NCBI RefSeq assembly: GCF_013155545.1
Contig: NZ_JABJVV010000001.1
Location: 186,001 to 250,000, forward strand
Length of the DNA stretch: 64,000 bases
Direction: 5' to 3'
Origin: Caenimonas soli
GTDB taxonomy: Bacteria; Pseudomonadota; Gammaproteobacteria; Burkholderiales; Burkholderiaceae_C
Part shown: one piece after another, positions 20,097 to 29,898 of the stretch
How the letters are laid out: every line of letters starts with the position of its first letter
How positions within the stretch are numbered: the first letter of the stretch is position 1
The notes under the pieces: model-generated
The model's input: only the letters and a program-made list of their open reading frames with translations
Told to the model about the DNA's origin: nothing
Database searches by the model: none
Translations under genes and position numbers: made by a program

Positions 20097-21919
20097 CAAA
20101 AAGCCTCCTCGGGCATTTGCGCGCAGGTCGGATCGCGGTTGGCGACGACGCCCAGCCAGGCGCCGATCTTGGGCAATTCGTAGTGATAGAAGTAGCGCGT
20201 GGCGGCCAGGCGGCCGACGTGAGGCGGCTGGCGGTTCTCGGGCGGGATCGCCAGCGCCACGTCCAGCCAGATCCAGGCCAGCACCATGTGGCCGAAGGCC
20301 TGCATATAGGGCACTGCGTTGGCCAGGGCCTCGCCCGGATCGCCGGTAGCCCAGGCCGCCTTGGTCGCCGCGCCTACCTGTTGCAAGGCTTTACCCAACG
20401 CGCTGGCGTGCGCGGCAAGTTCGGGCCGCTGGATGGCGCGTTCTATGGTGGCGTTGACACGTCCGGCGAGCAGCTGCAGCCCCCGGCCGCCTTCCATCAG
20501 CACCTTACGGCCCAGCAGATCCGCCGCCTGGATGCCGTGTGTGCCCTCGTGGATCATGTTCAGGCGGTTGTCGCGCCAGTACTGCTCCACCGGAAAATCG
20601 CGGGTGTAGCCGTAGCCGCCATGGATCTGGATCGCCAGCGAGTTGGCCTCCAGGCACCACTCGCTCGGCCAGCTCTTGGCGATCGGCGTCAGTACTTCCA
20701 GCAGCAGGCGGGCCTCGTCGGCGGTCTTGGGTTCGGCGGTGTGTTGCTCATCCACCAGCCGCGCGCAGTAGAGCTCCAGCGCCAGTGCGCCTTCGCAATA
20801 GGACTTCTGCGCCAGGAGCATTCGCTTCACGTCGGCATGTTCGATGATGCGCACCTGCGGCTGGGCCGGGTCCTTGCCGGCGGGGCCCACCGGTCGGCCC
20901 TGCGGGCGGTTCTTCGCGTAGTCGAGGGACGCGTAGTAACCGGCCATGCCGAGCATCACGGCCGCCGTGCCGACGCCGATCCGCGCTTCATTCATCATGT
21001 GGAACATGCAGCGCAGGCCCTCGTGGGGACGACCCACGAGATAACCCACCGCCCCTGCTTCACCTTCGATGGGGAACTTGCCTTCACCGAAGTTGAGCAG
21101 CGTATTGGTCGTGCCGCGCCAGCCCAGCTTGTGATTCAGGCCGGCCAGCGCCACGTCGTTGCGGTGGCCAGTGAGCTCGCCCTGGGCGTTCACCAGTTTC
21201 TTGGGCACGATGAAGAGCGAGATGCCCTTGGTGCCAGGAATCAGCTTGCCGTCCGGTCCGGGGATCTTCGCGAGCACCAGGTGAATGATGTTCTCGGTGA
21301 GCTCGTGCTCGCCTGCCGAGATCCACATCTTGTTGCCCCTGATGCGGTAGCGCGCACCAAGCGGATCGCTTTCGAAGTCTTGGCCATCGGGCACCGCGCG
21401 GGTCACGACATCAGACAGCGACGAACCAGCTTGCGGCTCGGACAGGCACATGGTGCCCGACCAGCGGCCCGAGAATTCGTTGAGCGCAAACACCTTCTTC
21501 TGCATCTCGGTGCCGTGCACCATCAGCAGATTGGCATTGCCAACCGTGAGCAGGCCCGAGCCCATGCTGACCGAGGCCAGCGCAAAGAAGGAATTGGCGG
21601 CAGCCTCGATCGTGTACGGCAGTTGCATGCCGCCGATTTCATAGTCCTGCGCCGCGCTGAGCATTCCCGACTCGGCATAGGCCTTGTGGGCGTCGTGCGT
21701 GACCTGCGGCAGGATCACCTTCTCGCCGTCGAAGCGCGGCTCTTCGATGTCCAGCGTGCGGTTGTGCGGCGCGTATTTCTCGCGCGCGATCCGCTCGCAG
21801 GTGTCGAACACGGCATCGAAGGTTTCGCGCGAATGATCGGCGAAACGCTTTCGAGCCGTCAGCTCCTGCGCCTTGAGCCAGTCGTACAGCAGGAAATCAA
21901 GTGTTGGACGAAGGCTCAT
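20096..21919 (-). CDS. Acyl-CoA dehydrogenase with C-terminal extension (DmdC/FadE-like)
   Basis: 607 aa, the length of the DmdC-type group that carries an additional C-terminal helical domain. FAD/substrate motifs visible are MCLSEPQAGSSLSD, KMWISAGEHE and QIHGGYGYTRDFPVEQYWRD; IHEGTHGIQAADLLGRK contains the catalytic-Glu region. It introduces the 2,3-double bond into an acyl-CoA and passes electrons to ETF. It begins 14 bp after the thiolase gene. Chain-length preference cannot be told from sequence. Confidence 0.92.
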   Translation of the reverse strand: MSLRPTLDFLLYDWLKAQELTARKRFADHSRETFDAVFDTCERIAREKYAPHNRTLDIEEPRFDGEKVILPQVTHDAHKAYAESGMLSAAQDYEIGGMQLPYTIEAAANSFFALASVSMGSGLLTVGNANLLMVHGTEMQKKVFALNEFSGRWSGTMCLSEPQAGSSLSDVVTRAVPDGQDFESDPLGARYRIRGNKMWISAGEHELTENIIHLVLAKIPGPDGKLIPGTKGISLFIVPKKLVNAQGELTGHRNDVALAGLNHKLGWRGTTNTLLNFGEGKFPIEGEAGAVGYLVGRPHEGLRCMFHMMNEARIGVGTAAVMLGMAGYYASLDYAKNRPQGRPVGPAGKDPAQPQVRIIEHADVKRMLLAQKSYCEGALALELYCARLVDEQHTAEPKTADEARLLLEVLTPIAKSWPSEWCLEANSLAIQIHGGYGYTRDFPVEQYWRDNRLNMIHEGTHGIQAADLLGRKVLMEGGRGLQLLAGRVNATIERAIQRPELAAHASALGKALQQVGAATKAAWATGDPGEALANAVPYMQAFGHMVLAWIWLDVALAIPPENRQPPHVGRLAATRYFYHYELPKIGAWLGVVANRDPTCAQMPEEAF

Positions 21920-21933
21920 GGTGGAGGTTGTGA

Positions 21934-23109
<1,176 letters not shown>

Positions 23110-23133
23110 GGCATGGGCCTTTCTAGGGACAAT

Positions 23134-24630
23134 CTACGGAGATGTGGAAGTCGTTGCCGGAGCCGCTGCGGTGTTGCGCAGCAGCTGGTGATAAAAGCGC
23201 ACCAGTTCGGCGAGGTTACTGGTGGCGATGCGCTCGTTGGTGCCGTGGAAGCGCGCCAGGTCCTCGGGCTTGGCGCGCACCGGGGAGAAGCGGTAGATGT
23301 GGTCGCTGACGCCGGTGAAATGGCGCGAATCGGTCGCGGCGACCATCAGGCCCGGGGCCACGATGACGTCGGGAAACAGCGAGCGCATGGTGCGGTTGAT
23401 CAGCTGGTAGGAGCTCGATTGCGTGGGTGAAACCGGAGAAGCTTCGGACGCCCCCGGCAGTGCGATCAACTCGAACCGTTCGCTGCCTGCCTTGTTCTTC
23501 ACGTGTTCCGTCACGCTGGCGATGGTGTCGCCCGGCAGCATGCGGAAGTTCACCGTGGCCTCGGCCATGCCGGGGATCACGTTCTCCGCATTGCCGGCCT
23601 TCACTACCGTCAGGGCCGTGGTGGTCCGCAGCATCGCATTCGTGCTGGCGCCCTTTTCCAGCTGCGCCTGCACCAGCGGGCCGAATAGCCACAGATTCGA
23701 CAGCGCCACGCGGCCGAAGCCCGACATCTCGGGCGCCGCGGTCTCGAACATTTCGCGGGCCACGCCTCGGATGCCGGCGGGCAGTTGCTCGTCGTCGAGT
23801 CGGCGCAGGGCCGCGCTCATCATGCCGATGGCGCTGGTTCCCTTGGGAGGTGGCATGGATGAATGGCCCGGTGTGGCCGGAATCTTCAGCACCACCGACA
23901 AGAAACCCTTCTCTGCGATGCCGATCAGCGCGGCCGGCTTGGCCAGGCCCGGCATGATGCCGTCGGTAATGAGCAAGCCCTCGTCGAGCACGAAGTCGAG
24001 CTTGATGTTGCGGTCCTGCAGCAGCTTGGCGATCTGCACCGCACCGCGCTGGCCGCTCACCTCTTCATCGTGGCCATAGGCAAGCATGATGGTCTGGCGC
24101 GGCTTGAAGCCGCTGGCCAGCAACATCTCGATGGCTTCCATCTGGGCGATCAGGTTGCCCTTGTCGTCCCAGGAACCGCGGCCCCAGACGTAGCCGCCTT
24201 TCACCTCGCCCGAGAACGGCCGGACTTCCCATTTGTCCTCGGTACCCGGTGAGATCGGCACCACGTCCTGGTGCGCCATCAGCAGAACCGGCTTGGCCTT
24301 TTCGTCACTGCCGGGCCAGGTGTAGAGCAGGCTGTAGCCGCCCACCACTTCGCGCTTGAGGGCTCCGTGGACCTTCGGGTAGCGCTGCTGCAGGTACTCA
24401 TGCAGCTTGCGGAATTCGGCGGCGTTGGCGTCGGCATCGTCGCGGCTGGCGATGGTCTGGAAGCGGATCGCGCCCGACAAGCGTTCGGCCACGCCCTGCT
24501 CGTCCACCGCCAGCGGGGGCGCCGGCGGTACTTCGAGCTGGCGTGAGCCGTGACGAAGCGTATTGACGGCCACAGCTGCCGCGAGCAGCAGCACGATTGC
24601 GAGAACGACGAGTAAAGAGCGCTTGATCAT
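23134..24630 (-). CDS. Membrane-anchored M20 family metallopeptidase
   Basis: 498 aa. One N-terminal membrane helix (residues 4-24) is followed by a complete M20 di-zinc site: MAHQDVVP (His), GRGSWDDKGN (bridging Asp), GHDEEVSG (Glu pair), DEGLLITDG and a late His in DSRHFTG. It resembles CPS1/PM20D1-like carboxypeptidases. PM20D1 makes or cleaves N-acyl amino acids in animals, which could matter for the FeeM-like gene 15 kb away; that link is speculative. Most of the protein is presumably periplasmic. Confidence 0.9.
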   Translation of the reverse strand: MIKRSLLVVLAIVLLLAAAVAVNTLRHGSRQLEVPPAPPLAVDEQGVAERLSGAIRFQTIASRDDADANAAEFRKLHEYLQQRYPKVHGALKREVVGGYSLLYTWPGSDEKAKPVLLMAHQDVVPISPGTEDKWEVRPFSGEVKGGYVWGRGSWDDKGNLIAQMEAIEMLLASGFKPRQTIMLAYGHDEEVSGQRGAVQIAKLLQDRNIKLDFVLDEGLLITDGIMPGLAKPAALIGIAEKGFLSVVLKIPATPGHSSMPPPKGTSAIGMMSAALRRLDDEQLPAGIRGVAREMFETAAPEMSGFGRVALSNLWLFGPLVQAQLEKGASTNAMLRTTTALTVVKAGNAENVIPGMAEATVNFRMLPGDTIASVTEHVKNKAGSERFELIALPGASEASPVSPTQSSSYQLINRTMRSLFPDVIVAPGLMVAATDSRHFTGVSDHIYRFSPVRAKPEDLARFHGTNERIATSNLAELVRFYHQLLRNTAAAPATTSTSP

Positions 24631-24639
24631 CTGATGTCT

Positions 24640-24664
24640 GGATCCCGGCCTTCGCCGGGATGAC
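24640..24664. repeat. REP-like intergenic inverted repeat, copy 1
   Basis: 25 bp element with arms ATCCCGGC and GCCGGGAT around a 4-nt loop, flanked by GG and GAC. The same element with A/T-swapped arm tips occurs at 26917-26942 and 43901-43926. It lies between the stop of the beta-oxidation gene and the start of the peptidase gene. Confidence 0.75.
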
Positions 24665-24671
24665 GTCCGGC

Positions 24672-24691
24672 GGCTCCGCGTTCGCGGAGCC
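24672..24691. repeat. Perfect 9-bp stem hairpin beside REP copy 1
   Basis: GGCTCCGCG-TT-CGCGGAGCC is a perfect inverted repeat. With REP copy 1 it is enclosed by an outer pair GTCTGG (24636-24641) and CCAGAC (24694-24699), so the 70-bp gap can fold into a compound structure. No T-run follows, so it is more likely an mRNA-stabilising or rho-resistant barrier than an intrinsic terminator. Confidence 0.6.
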
Positions 24692-24700
24692 TTCCAGACG

Positions 24701-26800
24701 TCAATTGAAGGTCTTGCCTTCGGCCGCCAGGCGGGCCAGCAGCGGTGCCGGCTCCCAGAACTTGGCATCGTCGCGCGGGTTCTTCTGGAAGCGCTTCATG
24801 GCCTGGACCACGTTGAACAGGCCGACCTGGTCCGCGTAGAGCATGGGGCCGCCGCGATGGATCGGGAAGCCGTAGCCCGTGAGGTAAACCATGTCGATGT
24901 CGCTCGGGCGGGAGGCAATGCCCTCTTCCACGATGTGCGCGCCTTCGTTGACCAGGGCGAACACCAGACGCTGGACGATCTCTTCGTCGGAAATCTTGCG
25001 CGGCGTGATGCCCAGTTCCTTGCGGTGGTTCTCGATCATCTTGTTGACCAGATCCGACGGGATGGCGTCACGCTTGCCGGCCTGGTAGTCGTACCAGCCT
25101 GCGCCGGTCTTCTGGCCGAAGCGGCCCAGCTCGCACAGCTTGTCGGCGGTGCGGCTGTACAGCATGTTCGGCTTTTCTTCAGCACGGCGCTTGCGGATCG
25201 CCCAGCCGATGTCGTTGCCGGCCAGGTCACCCATGCGGAACGGGCCCATCGCGAAGCCGAATTTCTCGATCGCGCGATCCACCTGCTGCGGCGTGGCACC
25301 CTCGTCCAGCAGGAAGCCGGCCTGGCGGCTGTACTGCTCGATCATGCGGTTGCCGATGAAGCCATCGCACACGCCGGAAACCACCGAGGTCTTCTTGATC
25401 TTCTTGCCGACGGCCATGACGGTGGCCATCACGTCCTTGCCGGTCTTGGCGCCGCGCACCACTTCCAGCAGCTTCATCACGTTGGCCGGACTGAAGAAGT
25501 GCAGGCCCACGACGTCTTGCGGGCGCTTGGTGAAGGAGGCGATCTTGTTCACGTCCAGCGTGGAGGTGTTGGATGCCAGGATCGCGCCGGGCTTCATCAC
25601 TTCGTCGAGCTTCTCGAACACCTTCTGCTTGACGCCCATTTCCTCGAACACGGCCTCGATCACGAGGTCGGCGTCCTTGAGGTCGGCATAGTCGAGCGTG
25701 GTGGACAGCAGGCTCATGCGCTGGTCGTACTTGTCCTGCTTGAGTTTGCCCCTCTTGACCTGCGACTCGTAGTTCTTCTTGATGGTAGCTATGCCGCGGT
25801 CCAGCGCGTCCTGCTTCATCTCGAGGATCTTGACGGGAATGCCGGCGTTCAGGAAGTTCATGGCGATGCCGCCACCCATGGTGCCCGCGCCGATCACCGC
25901 CACGGACTTGATCTCGCGCTTGGGCGTATCTTCCGGCACGTCGGGAATCTTCGATGCGGCGCGCTCGGCCATGAAGATGTGGCGCAGGGCCCGGCTCTCG
26001 GGCGTGAACATCAGGTTGGTGAAGATCTCGCGCTCGAAGGCCATGCCTTCGTCGAACTTCTTCTTGGTGGAAGCTTCCACGGCATCTACGCACTTGACGG
26101 GGGCCGGGAAATTCTTGGCCATGCCCTTGACCATGTTGCGCGCGAACTGGAAGTACGCGTCGCCCAGCGGATGCTTGGAAGGCAGGTTGCGAACCAGCGG
26201 CAGCGGACGCGCGTCGGCCACCGAGCGGGCAAAGGCCAGCGCCTCTTCGGCCAGAGCCTCGGGCGAGGAAGCCATCTTGTCGAACAGCTTCTGGCCGGGT
26301 TGCTGGGCCAGAAGTTCGCTCTTGACGGGCTCGCCGCTCACGATCATGTTCAAGGCGGTCTCGACGCCCAGTACGCGCGGCAGGCGCTGCGTGCCGCCGG
26401 CGCCGGGAATCAGGCCCAGCTTCACTTCGGGCAAGGCCACCTGCGTGCCCGGTGCGGCGATGCGGTAGTGGCATCCGAGCGCCAGCTCCAGGCCGCCACC
26501 CATGCAGACGGAATGGATCGCGGCGATCACCGGCTTGGACGAAGCTTCGAGCGCCAGGATGACGGACAGCAGGTTGGGTTCGGCGACCGCCTTGGGCGAA
26601 CCGAATTCCTTGATGTCGGCGCCGCCCGAGAACGCTTTGCCGGCGCCCGTGATGACGATGGCTTTGACGGACGAATCCGCGTTGGCCTTTTCCAGGCCGG
26701 TGGTCAACCCGACGCGGGTTGCGTGACCCAGCCCGTTGACGGGCGGGTTGTTCATCGTAATCACTGCCACGTCGCCGTGGACCTTGTAATCAGCGGTCAT
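24701..26800 (-). CDS. Multifunctional beta-oxidation protein: enoyl-CoA hydratase/3-hydroxyacyl-CoA dehydrogenase
   Basis: 699 aa, FadB/FadJ architecture. The N-terminal crotonase domain (residues 1-190) has the oxyanion loops GKAFSGGADIKEFG and HSVCMGGGLELALG. The central NAD domain has VAVIGAGTMGGGIAMNFL, and the 3HCDH domain has SNTSTLDVNKIASF and GLHFFSPANVMKLLE. It hydrates enoyl-CoA and oxidises the product to 3-ketoacyl-CoA for the thiolase. ATG 26800 follows an AGGAG site; a strong promoter and a dyad operator lie upstream. Confidence 0.95.
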   Translation of the reverse strand: MTADYKVHGDVAVITMNNPPVNGLGHATRVGLTTGLEKANADSSVKAIVITGAGKAFSGGADIKEFGSPKAVAEPNLLSVILALEASSKPVIAAIHSVCMGGGLELALGCHYRIAAPGTQVALPEVKLGLIPGAGGTQRLPRVLGVETALNMIVSGEPVKSELLAQQPGQKLFDKMASSPEALAEEALAFARSVADARPLPLVRNLPSKHPLGDAYFQFARNMVKGMAKNFPAPVKCVDAVEASTKKKFDEGMAFEREIFTNLMFTPESRALRHIFMAERAASKIPDVPEDTPKREIKSVAVIGAGTMGGGIAMNFLNAGIPVKILEMKQDALDRGIATIKKNYESQVKRGKLKQDKYDQRMSLLSTTLDYADLKDADLVIEAVFEEMGVKQKVFEKLDEVMKPGAILASNTSTLDVNKIASFTKRPQDVVGLHFFSPANVMKLLEVVRGAKTGKDVMATVMAVGKKIKKTSVVSGVCDGFIGNRMIEQYSRQAGFLLDEGATPQQVDRAIEKFGFAMGPFRMGDLAGNDIGWAIRKRRAEEKPNMLYSRTADKLCELGRFGQKTGAGWYDYQAGKRDAIPSDLVNKMIENHRKELGITPRKISDEEIVQRLVFALVNEGAHIVEEGIASRPSDIDMVYLTGYGFPIHRGGPMLYADQVGLFNVVQAMKRFQKNPRDDAKFWEPAPLLARLAAEGKTFN

Positions 26801-26823
26801 GCTGGAGGCTCCTGGAAGAAAAA

Positions 26824-26835
26824 GAACGGTCGTTC
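26824..26835. promoter_or_regulatory. Candidate repressor operator of the beta-oxidation gene
   Basis: GAACG-GT-CGTTC is a perfect 5-bp dyad with two central bases, extended by A/T on both sides with one mismatch. It falls just at the predicted transcription start of the minus-strand promoter 26843-26870. The size and position fit a TetR-type fatty-acid repressor (for example PsrA/FadP-like), but the regulator is not in this window and the assignment is inference. Confidence 0.55.
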
Positions 26836-26842
26836 GTTTTTG

Positions 26843-26870
26843 ATTGTAGGGGGAATATGCTGCGGTGCAA
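26843..26870 (-). promoter_or_regulatory. Sigma70-type promoter of the beta-oxidation gene
   Basis: On the minus strand TTGCAC and TACAAT are separated by 16 bp, close to the consensus. The predicted start is about 26836, giving a leader of roughly 36 nt before ATG 26800. It makes this gene independent of the liv genes upstream. Confidence 0.65.
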
Positions 26871-26916
26871 TGGGCTTTGTCTCGGTAGCGACAAGGGTTG
26901 CGCCGTCCGCCACTGT

Positions 26917-26942
26917 GGATCCCGGATCGAGTCCGGGATGAC
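26917..26942. repeat. REP-like intergenic inverted repeat, copy 2
   Basis: 26 bp; arms ATCCCGGA and TCCGGGAT with a 5-nt loop. It is identical to copy 3 (read on the other strand) except for one loop base. It lies directly after the livF stop codon. Confidence 0.8.
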
Positions 26943-26948
26943 AGCCTT

Positions 26949-27644
26949 TCAGACTTCGAGCCATTCCTTGCGAATATAGGCGTCTGCGCGCAGGCTGTCT
27001 GGCGTTCCTTGAAACACGATGCTGCCATGGCCCATGACCAGCGCGCGATCGGAGATTGCCATGGCGATCGTGAGCTTCTGCTCGATGAGCAGGACCGAGA
27101 TGCCGCGTTCCTTGAGCTTTTGCAGGTACTGGCCGACCAGCTCGACAATCTTCGGCGCCAGCCCTTCGGTCGGCTCGTCGATGATGATCAGGTCAGGGTC
27201 GCCCATCAGCGTGCGGCAGAGGGTCAGCATCTGCTGCTCACCGCCCGAGAGCACGCCGGCTTCGGTGTGCTGGCGCTCCTTGAGCCGGGGAAACATCTGG
27301 TACATGTCGTCGAACGACCAGCGCCCCGAGCTGTTCGCTCTCTTCTGGCCGAGCATGAGGTTCTGGTGCACCGTCAGCTTGGGGAAGATGTCGCGGTTCT
27401 CGGGCACATAGCCAATGCCCAGGTGAGCGATCTCGTAGGGCTTTCTGCCCAGGGTGTGCTGGCCTTTCCAGTCGACGGTGCCGGTGCAATCCACCATGCC
27501 CATGATGGCTTTGGCAGTGGTGGAGCGGCCGGAGCCGTTTCGTCCGAGCAGGGCGACGATCTCGCCCTCGCCCACCTCGAATTGGACGCCGTGCAGCACG
27601 TGGCTCTTGCCGTAGTAGGCGTGAAGGTTTTCGATCTTGAGCAT
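26949..27644 (-). CDS. livF: Branched-chain amino acid-type ABC transporter ATPase (LivF)
   Basis: 231 aa. The ABC signature LSGGEQQMLTLCR and Walker B LIIIDEPTEGLAP are standard. The Walker A loop reads GRNGSGRSTT, with Arg in place of the usual Lys. The protein pairs with LivG to drive uptake through LivHM. It starts 1 bp after the livG stop. The acyl-CoA surroundings make a carboxylate or acyl substrate as likely as an amino acid. Confidence 0.92.
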   Translation of the reverse strand: MLKIENLHAYYGKSHVLHGVQFEVGEGEIVALLGRNGSGRSTTAKAIMGMVDCTGTVDWKGQHTLGRKPYEIAHLGIGYVPENRDIFPKLTVHQNLMLGQKRANSSGRWSFDDMYQMFPRLKERQHTEAGVLSGGEQQMLTLCRTLMGDPDLIIIDEPTEGLAPKIVELVGQYLQKLKERGISVLLIEQKLTIAMAISDRALVMGHGSIVFQGTPDSLRADAYIRKEWLEV

Positions 27645-27645
27645 G

Positions 27646-28500
27646 CTAGCGTCCCACCTGTGCGTCGGCCACGTGTGATCCCAGATAGGCTTCCTGCACG
27701 CGCTGGTTGGCGCGCACGGCTTCGGGCTTGTCGAAGGCGATCACCTCGCCGTACACCACCACCGCGATCTTGTCGGCCAGGCCGAACACGACGCCCATGT
27801 CGTGCTCGACGGTCAACAGCGTCTTGCCCACGGTCACTTCCTTGATCAGCTCGATGAAGCGCCGGGTTTCGCTCTTGCTCATGCCGGCCGTGGGTTCGTC
27901 CAACAGGATCACGTTGGCGCCGCCCGCAATGGTGATGCCGATCTCCAGCGCGCGCTGTTCGGCGTACGTCAGGTTGATCGCCAGCACGTCGCGCTTGCGA
28001 TGCAGCTTGATCATGTCGAGCAACTGCTCCGCGCGCTCGTTGGCATCGTCCAGATCCGCCAGGAACTTCAAGAACGTGTATTTGTAGCCCAGGCTCCAGA
28101 GCACGCCGCAGCGCAGGTTCTCGAACACGCTCAGCTTGGGGAAGATGTTGGTGATCTGGAAGCTGCGCGACAGGCCCATCCGATTGATCTCATAGGGCTT
28201 CTTGCCGTCGATGCGGTGGCCATTGAGCAGCACTTCACCACTGGTGGGGGCAAAGCGGCCGCTGATCAGGTTGAACAGCGTCGATTTGCCCGCCCCGTTG
28301 GGCCCGATCACGGCGATGCGCTCACCCGGATTCACGGCCAGGCTGGCGCCGCGGATGATCTCGGTCTTGCCGAAACTTTTGCGCAGCTCTTTCAGCTCCA
28401 GCGCATAGGACGGCGCGCCGGCGGTCTTCGCCGCGGGCACATCGGTTCTCGTTGCGAACGTACTGTCGGCCGTTGCGATACTTTCCGGCACTGCGCTCAT
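27646..28500 (-). CDS. livG: Branched-chain amino acid-type ABC transporter ATPase (LivG)
   Basis: 284 aa from ATG 28500. Walker A is GPNGAGKSTLFN, the signature is LTYAEQRALEIG and Walker B is VILLDEPTAGMS. There is a roughly 30-residue N-terminal extension before the first ABC strand. The ATG overlaps the livM TGA (ATGA); an upstream open extension lacks homology. It forms the ATPase heterodimer with LivF at the inner membrane. Confidence 0.93.
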   Translation of the reverse strand: MSAVPESIATADSTFATRTDVPAAKTAGAPSYALELKELRKSFGKTEIIRGASLAVNPGERIAVIGPNGAGKSTLFNLISGRFAPTSGEVLLNGHRIDGKKPYEINRMGLSRSFQITNIFPKLSVFENLRCGVLWSLGYKYTFLKFLADLDDANERAEQLLDMIKLHRKRDVLAINLTYAEQRALEIGITIAGGANVILLDEPTAGMSKSETRRFIELIKEVTVGKTLLTVEHDMGVVFGLADKIAVVVYGEVIAFDKPEAVRANQRVQEAYLGSHVADAQVGR

Positions 28501-29894
28501 AGCGACTCCCTCCGCTTCATTTCCTTCTCGATGAACTCCTGGATGTCGCCCCATTGCCGCACGAAATGGCGGCGTGTCAGCTCGAACAATCCCAAGCCGG
28601 TGATCATGACGAAGGCGCAGCCGAACCAGCTGTTGACGCCGTGGGCATTGAGGTTCACGCCCAGGAATTTCAGCTCGGGGCCGAGTGCCGCATTGAGCTT
28701 TAGGTGATACACCATCTCGATCATTCCGGCCGCCCCCAGCAGCACGATCAGCGCCGTCACGGCCAGCGCCAGGTAACTCACCCACAGTTCCTTGAGCCTG
28801 CCGAAGGCGGCCACGCGCAGGTTCATCATGATCAGGCTGGCAATGCCGCCGGGCGCGTACATCACCATGAAGAGGAACACGAGGCCCAGGTACAACAGCC
28901 AGGCCTTGGTCAGTTCGGACAGCAGCACGAAGGCCAGCACCATCAGGATCGCGCCGATGATGGGTCCGAAGAAGAAGGTCGCGCCGCCGAGGAAGGTGAA
29001 CAGCAGGTAGGCGCCCGAGCGCGGGCCGCTCACGACCTCGGATGTGACGATCTCAAAGTTCAGCGCTGCCAGACCTCCTGAGATACCGGCAAAGAAGGCC
29101 GCAATGATGAAGGCGATGTAGCGCACCTTCTGGGTGTCGTAACCCACGAACTCGACCCGCTCCGGGTTGTCGCGCACTGCATTGAGCATGCGGCCCAGCG
29201 GAGTGCGCGTGAAGGCGTACATCAGCCCGGTGCAGATGAAGGTGTACACGGCAATCAGGTAGTACAGCTGGATCTGCGGGCCGAACGTGATGCCGAACGG
29301 CTTGGGCCCGGTCACGCGATTGCCCGAGATGCCGCCCTCCCCGCCGAAGAACTCGGGGAACATCAGCGACATGGCCCACACCAGCTCGCCGATGCCCAGC
29401 GTGATCATGGCGAAGGGCGTCGCCGCCTTCTTGGTGGTCACCCAGCCGAGCAAGACCGCGAAAGCAACGCCGGCCAGGCCGCCGACGATGGGGATCAGGC
29501 TCACCGGCAGCGGCAGGCCCTTGCCGACCATGTTGAGGGTGTGGATCGCCAGGAACGAACCCAGGCCCGAATAAACGGCGTGCCCGAAGCTGAGCATGCC
29601 GCCCTGCCCCAGCAGCATGTTGTAGGAGAGGCAGACGATGATGGCAACACCCATCTGGGTGAGCATCGTCTGCGAAAGGCTGCTGGTGAACACCAGCGGC
29701 GCCACGAGCAGGATCAAGGCGAACAGGCCCCAGACGACCCACCGGCCGATATTGAACGGCCTGAACTGGTAATACCCGGCGTGCGGTATGGCCGGAATGG
29801 CTGATGGCAGGCCGGTGGGCATGGACGCAGGCGATAGCGGCGAGGCGGCCTCCCTGACGGCCGGCGTGGACTGGGTGTCGGTCAAGGTACTCAT
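28497..29894 (-). CDS. livM: Branched-chain amino acid-type ABC permease (LivM)
   Basis: 465 aa, with at least eight hydrophobic helices and the LivM landmarks NMLLGQGGMLSFGHAVYSG and GRMLNAVRDNPERVEFVGYD. It is longer than E. coli LivM because of a Pro/Ala-rich N-terminus and about 80 extra residues with a further helix pair at the C-terminus. It forms the membrane channel with LivH. The stop overlaps the livG start and it begins 4 bp after the livH stop. Confidence 0.93.
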   Translation of the reverse strand: MSTLTDTQSTPAVREAASPLSPASMPTGLPSAIPAIPHAGYYQFRPFNIGRWVVWGLFALILLVAPLVFTSSLSQTMLTQMGVAIIVCLSYNMLLGQGGMLSFGHAVYSGLGSFLAIHTLNMVGKGLPLPVSLIPIVGGLAGVAFAVLLGWVTTKKAATPFAMITLGIGELVWAMSLMFPEFFGGEGGISGNRVTGPKPFGITFGPQIQLYYLIAVYTFICTGLMYAFTRTPLGRMLNAVRDNPERVEFVGYDTQKVRYIAFIIAAFFAGISGGLAALNFEIVTSEVVSGPRSGAYLLFTFLGGATFFFGPIIGAILMVLAFVLLSELTKAWLLYLGLVFLFMVMYAPGGIASLIMMNLRVAAFGRLKELWVSYLALAVTALIVLLGAAGMIEMVYHLKLNAALGPELKFLGVNLNAHGVNSWFGCAFVMITGLGLFELTRRHFVRQWGDIQEFIEKEMKRRESL

Positions 29895-29898
29895 GGTT

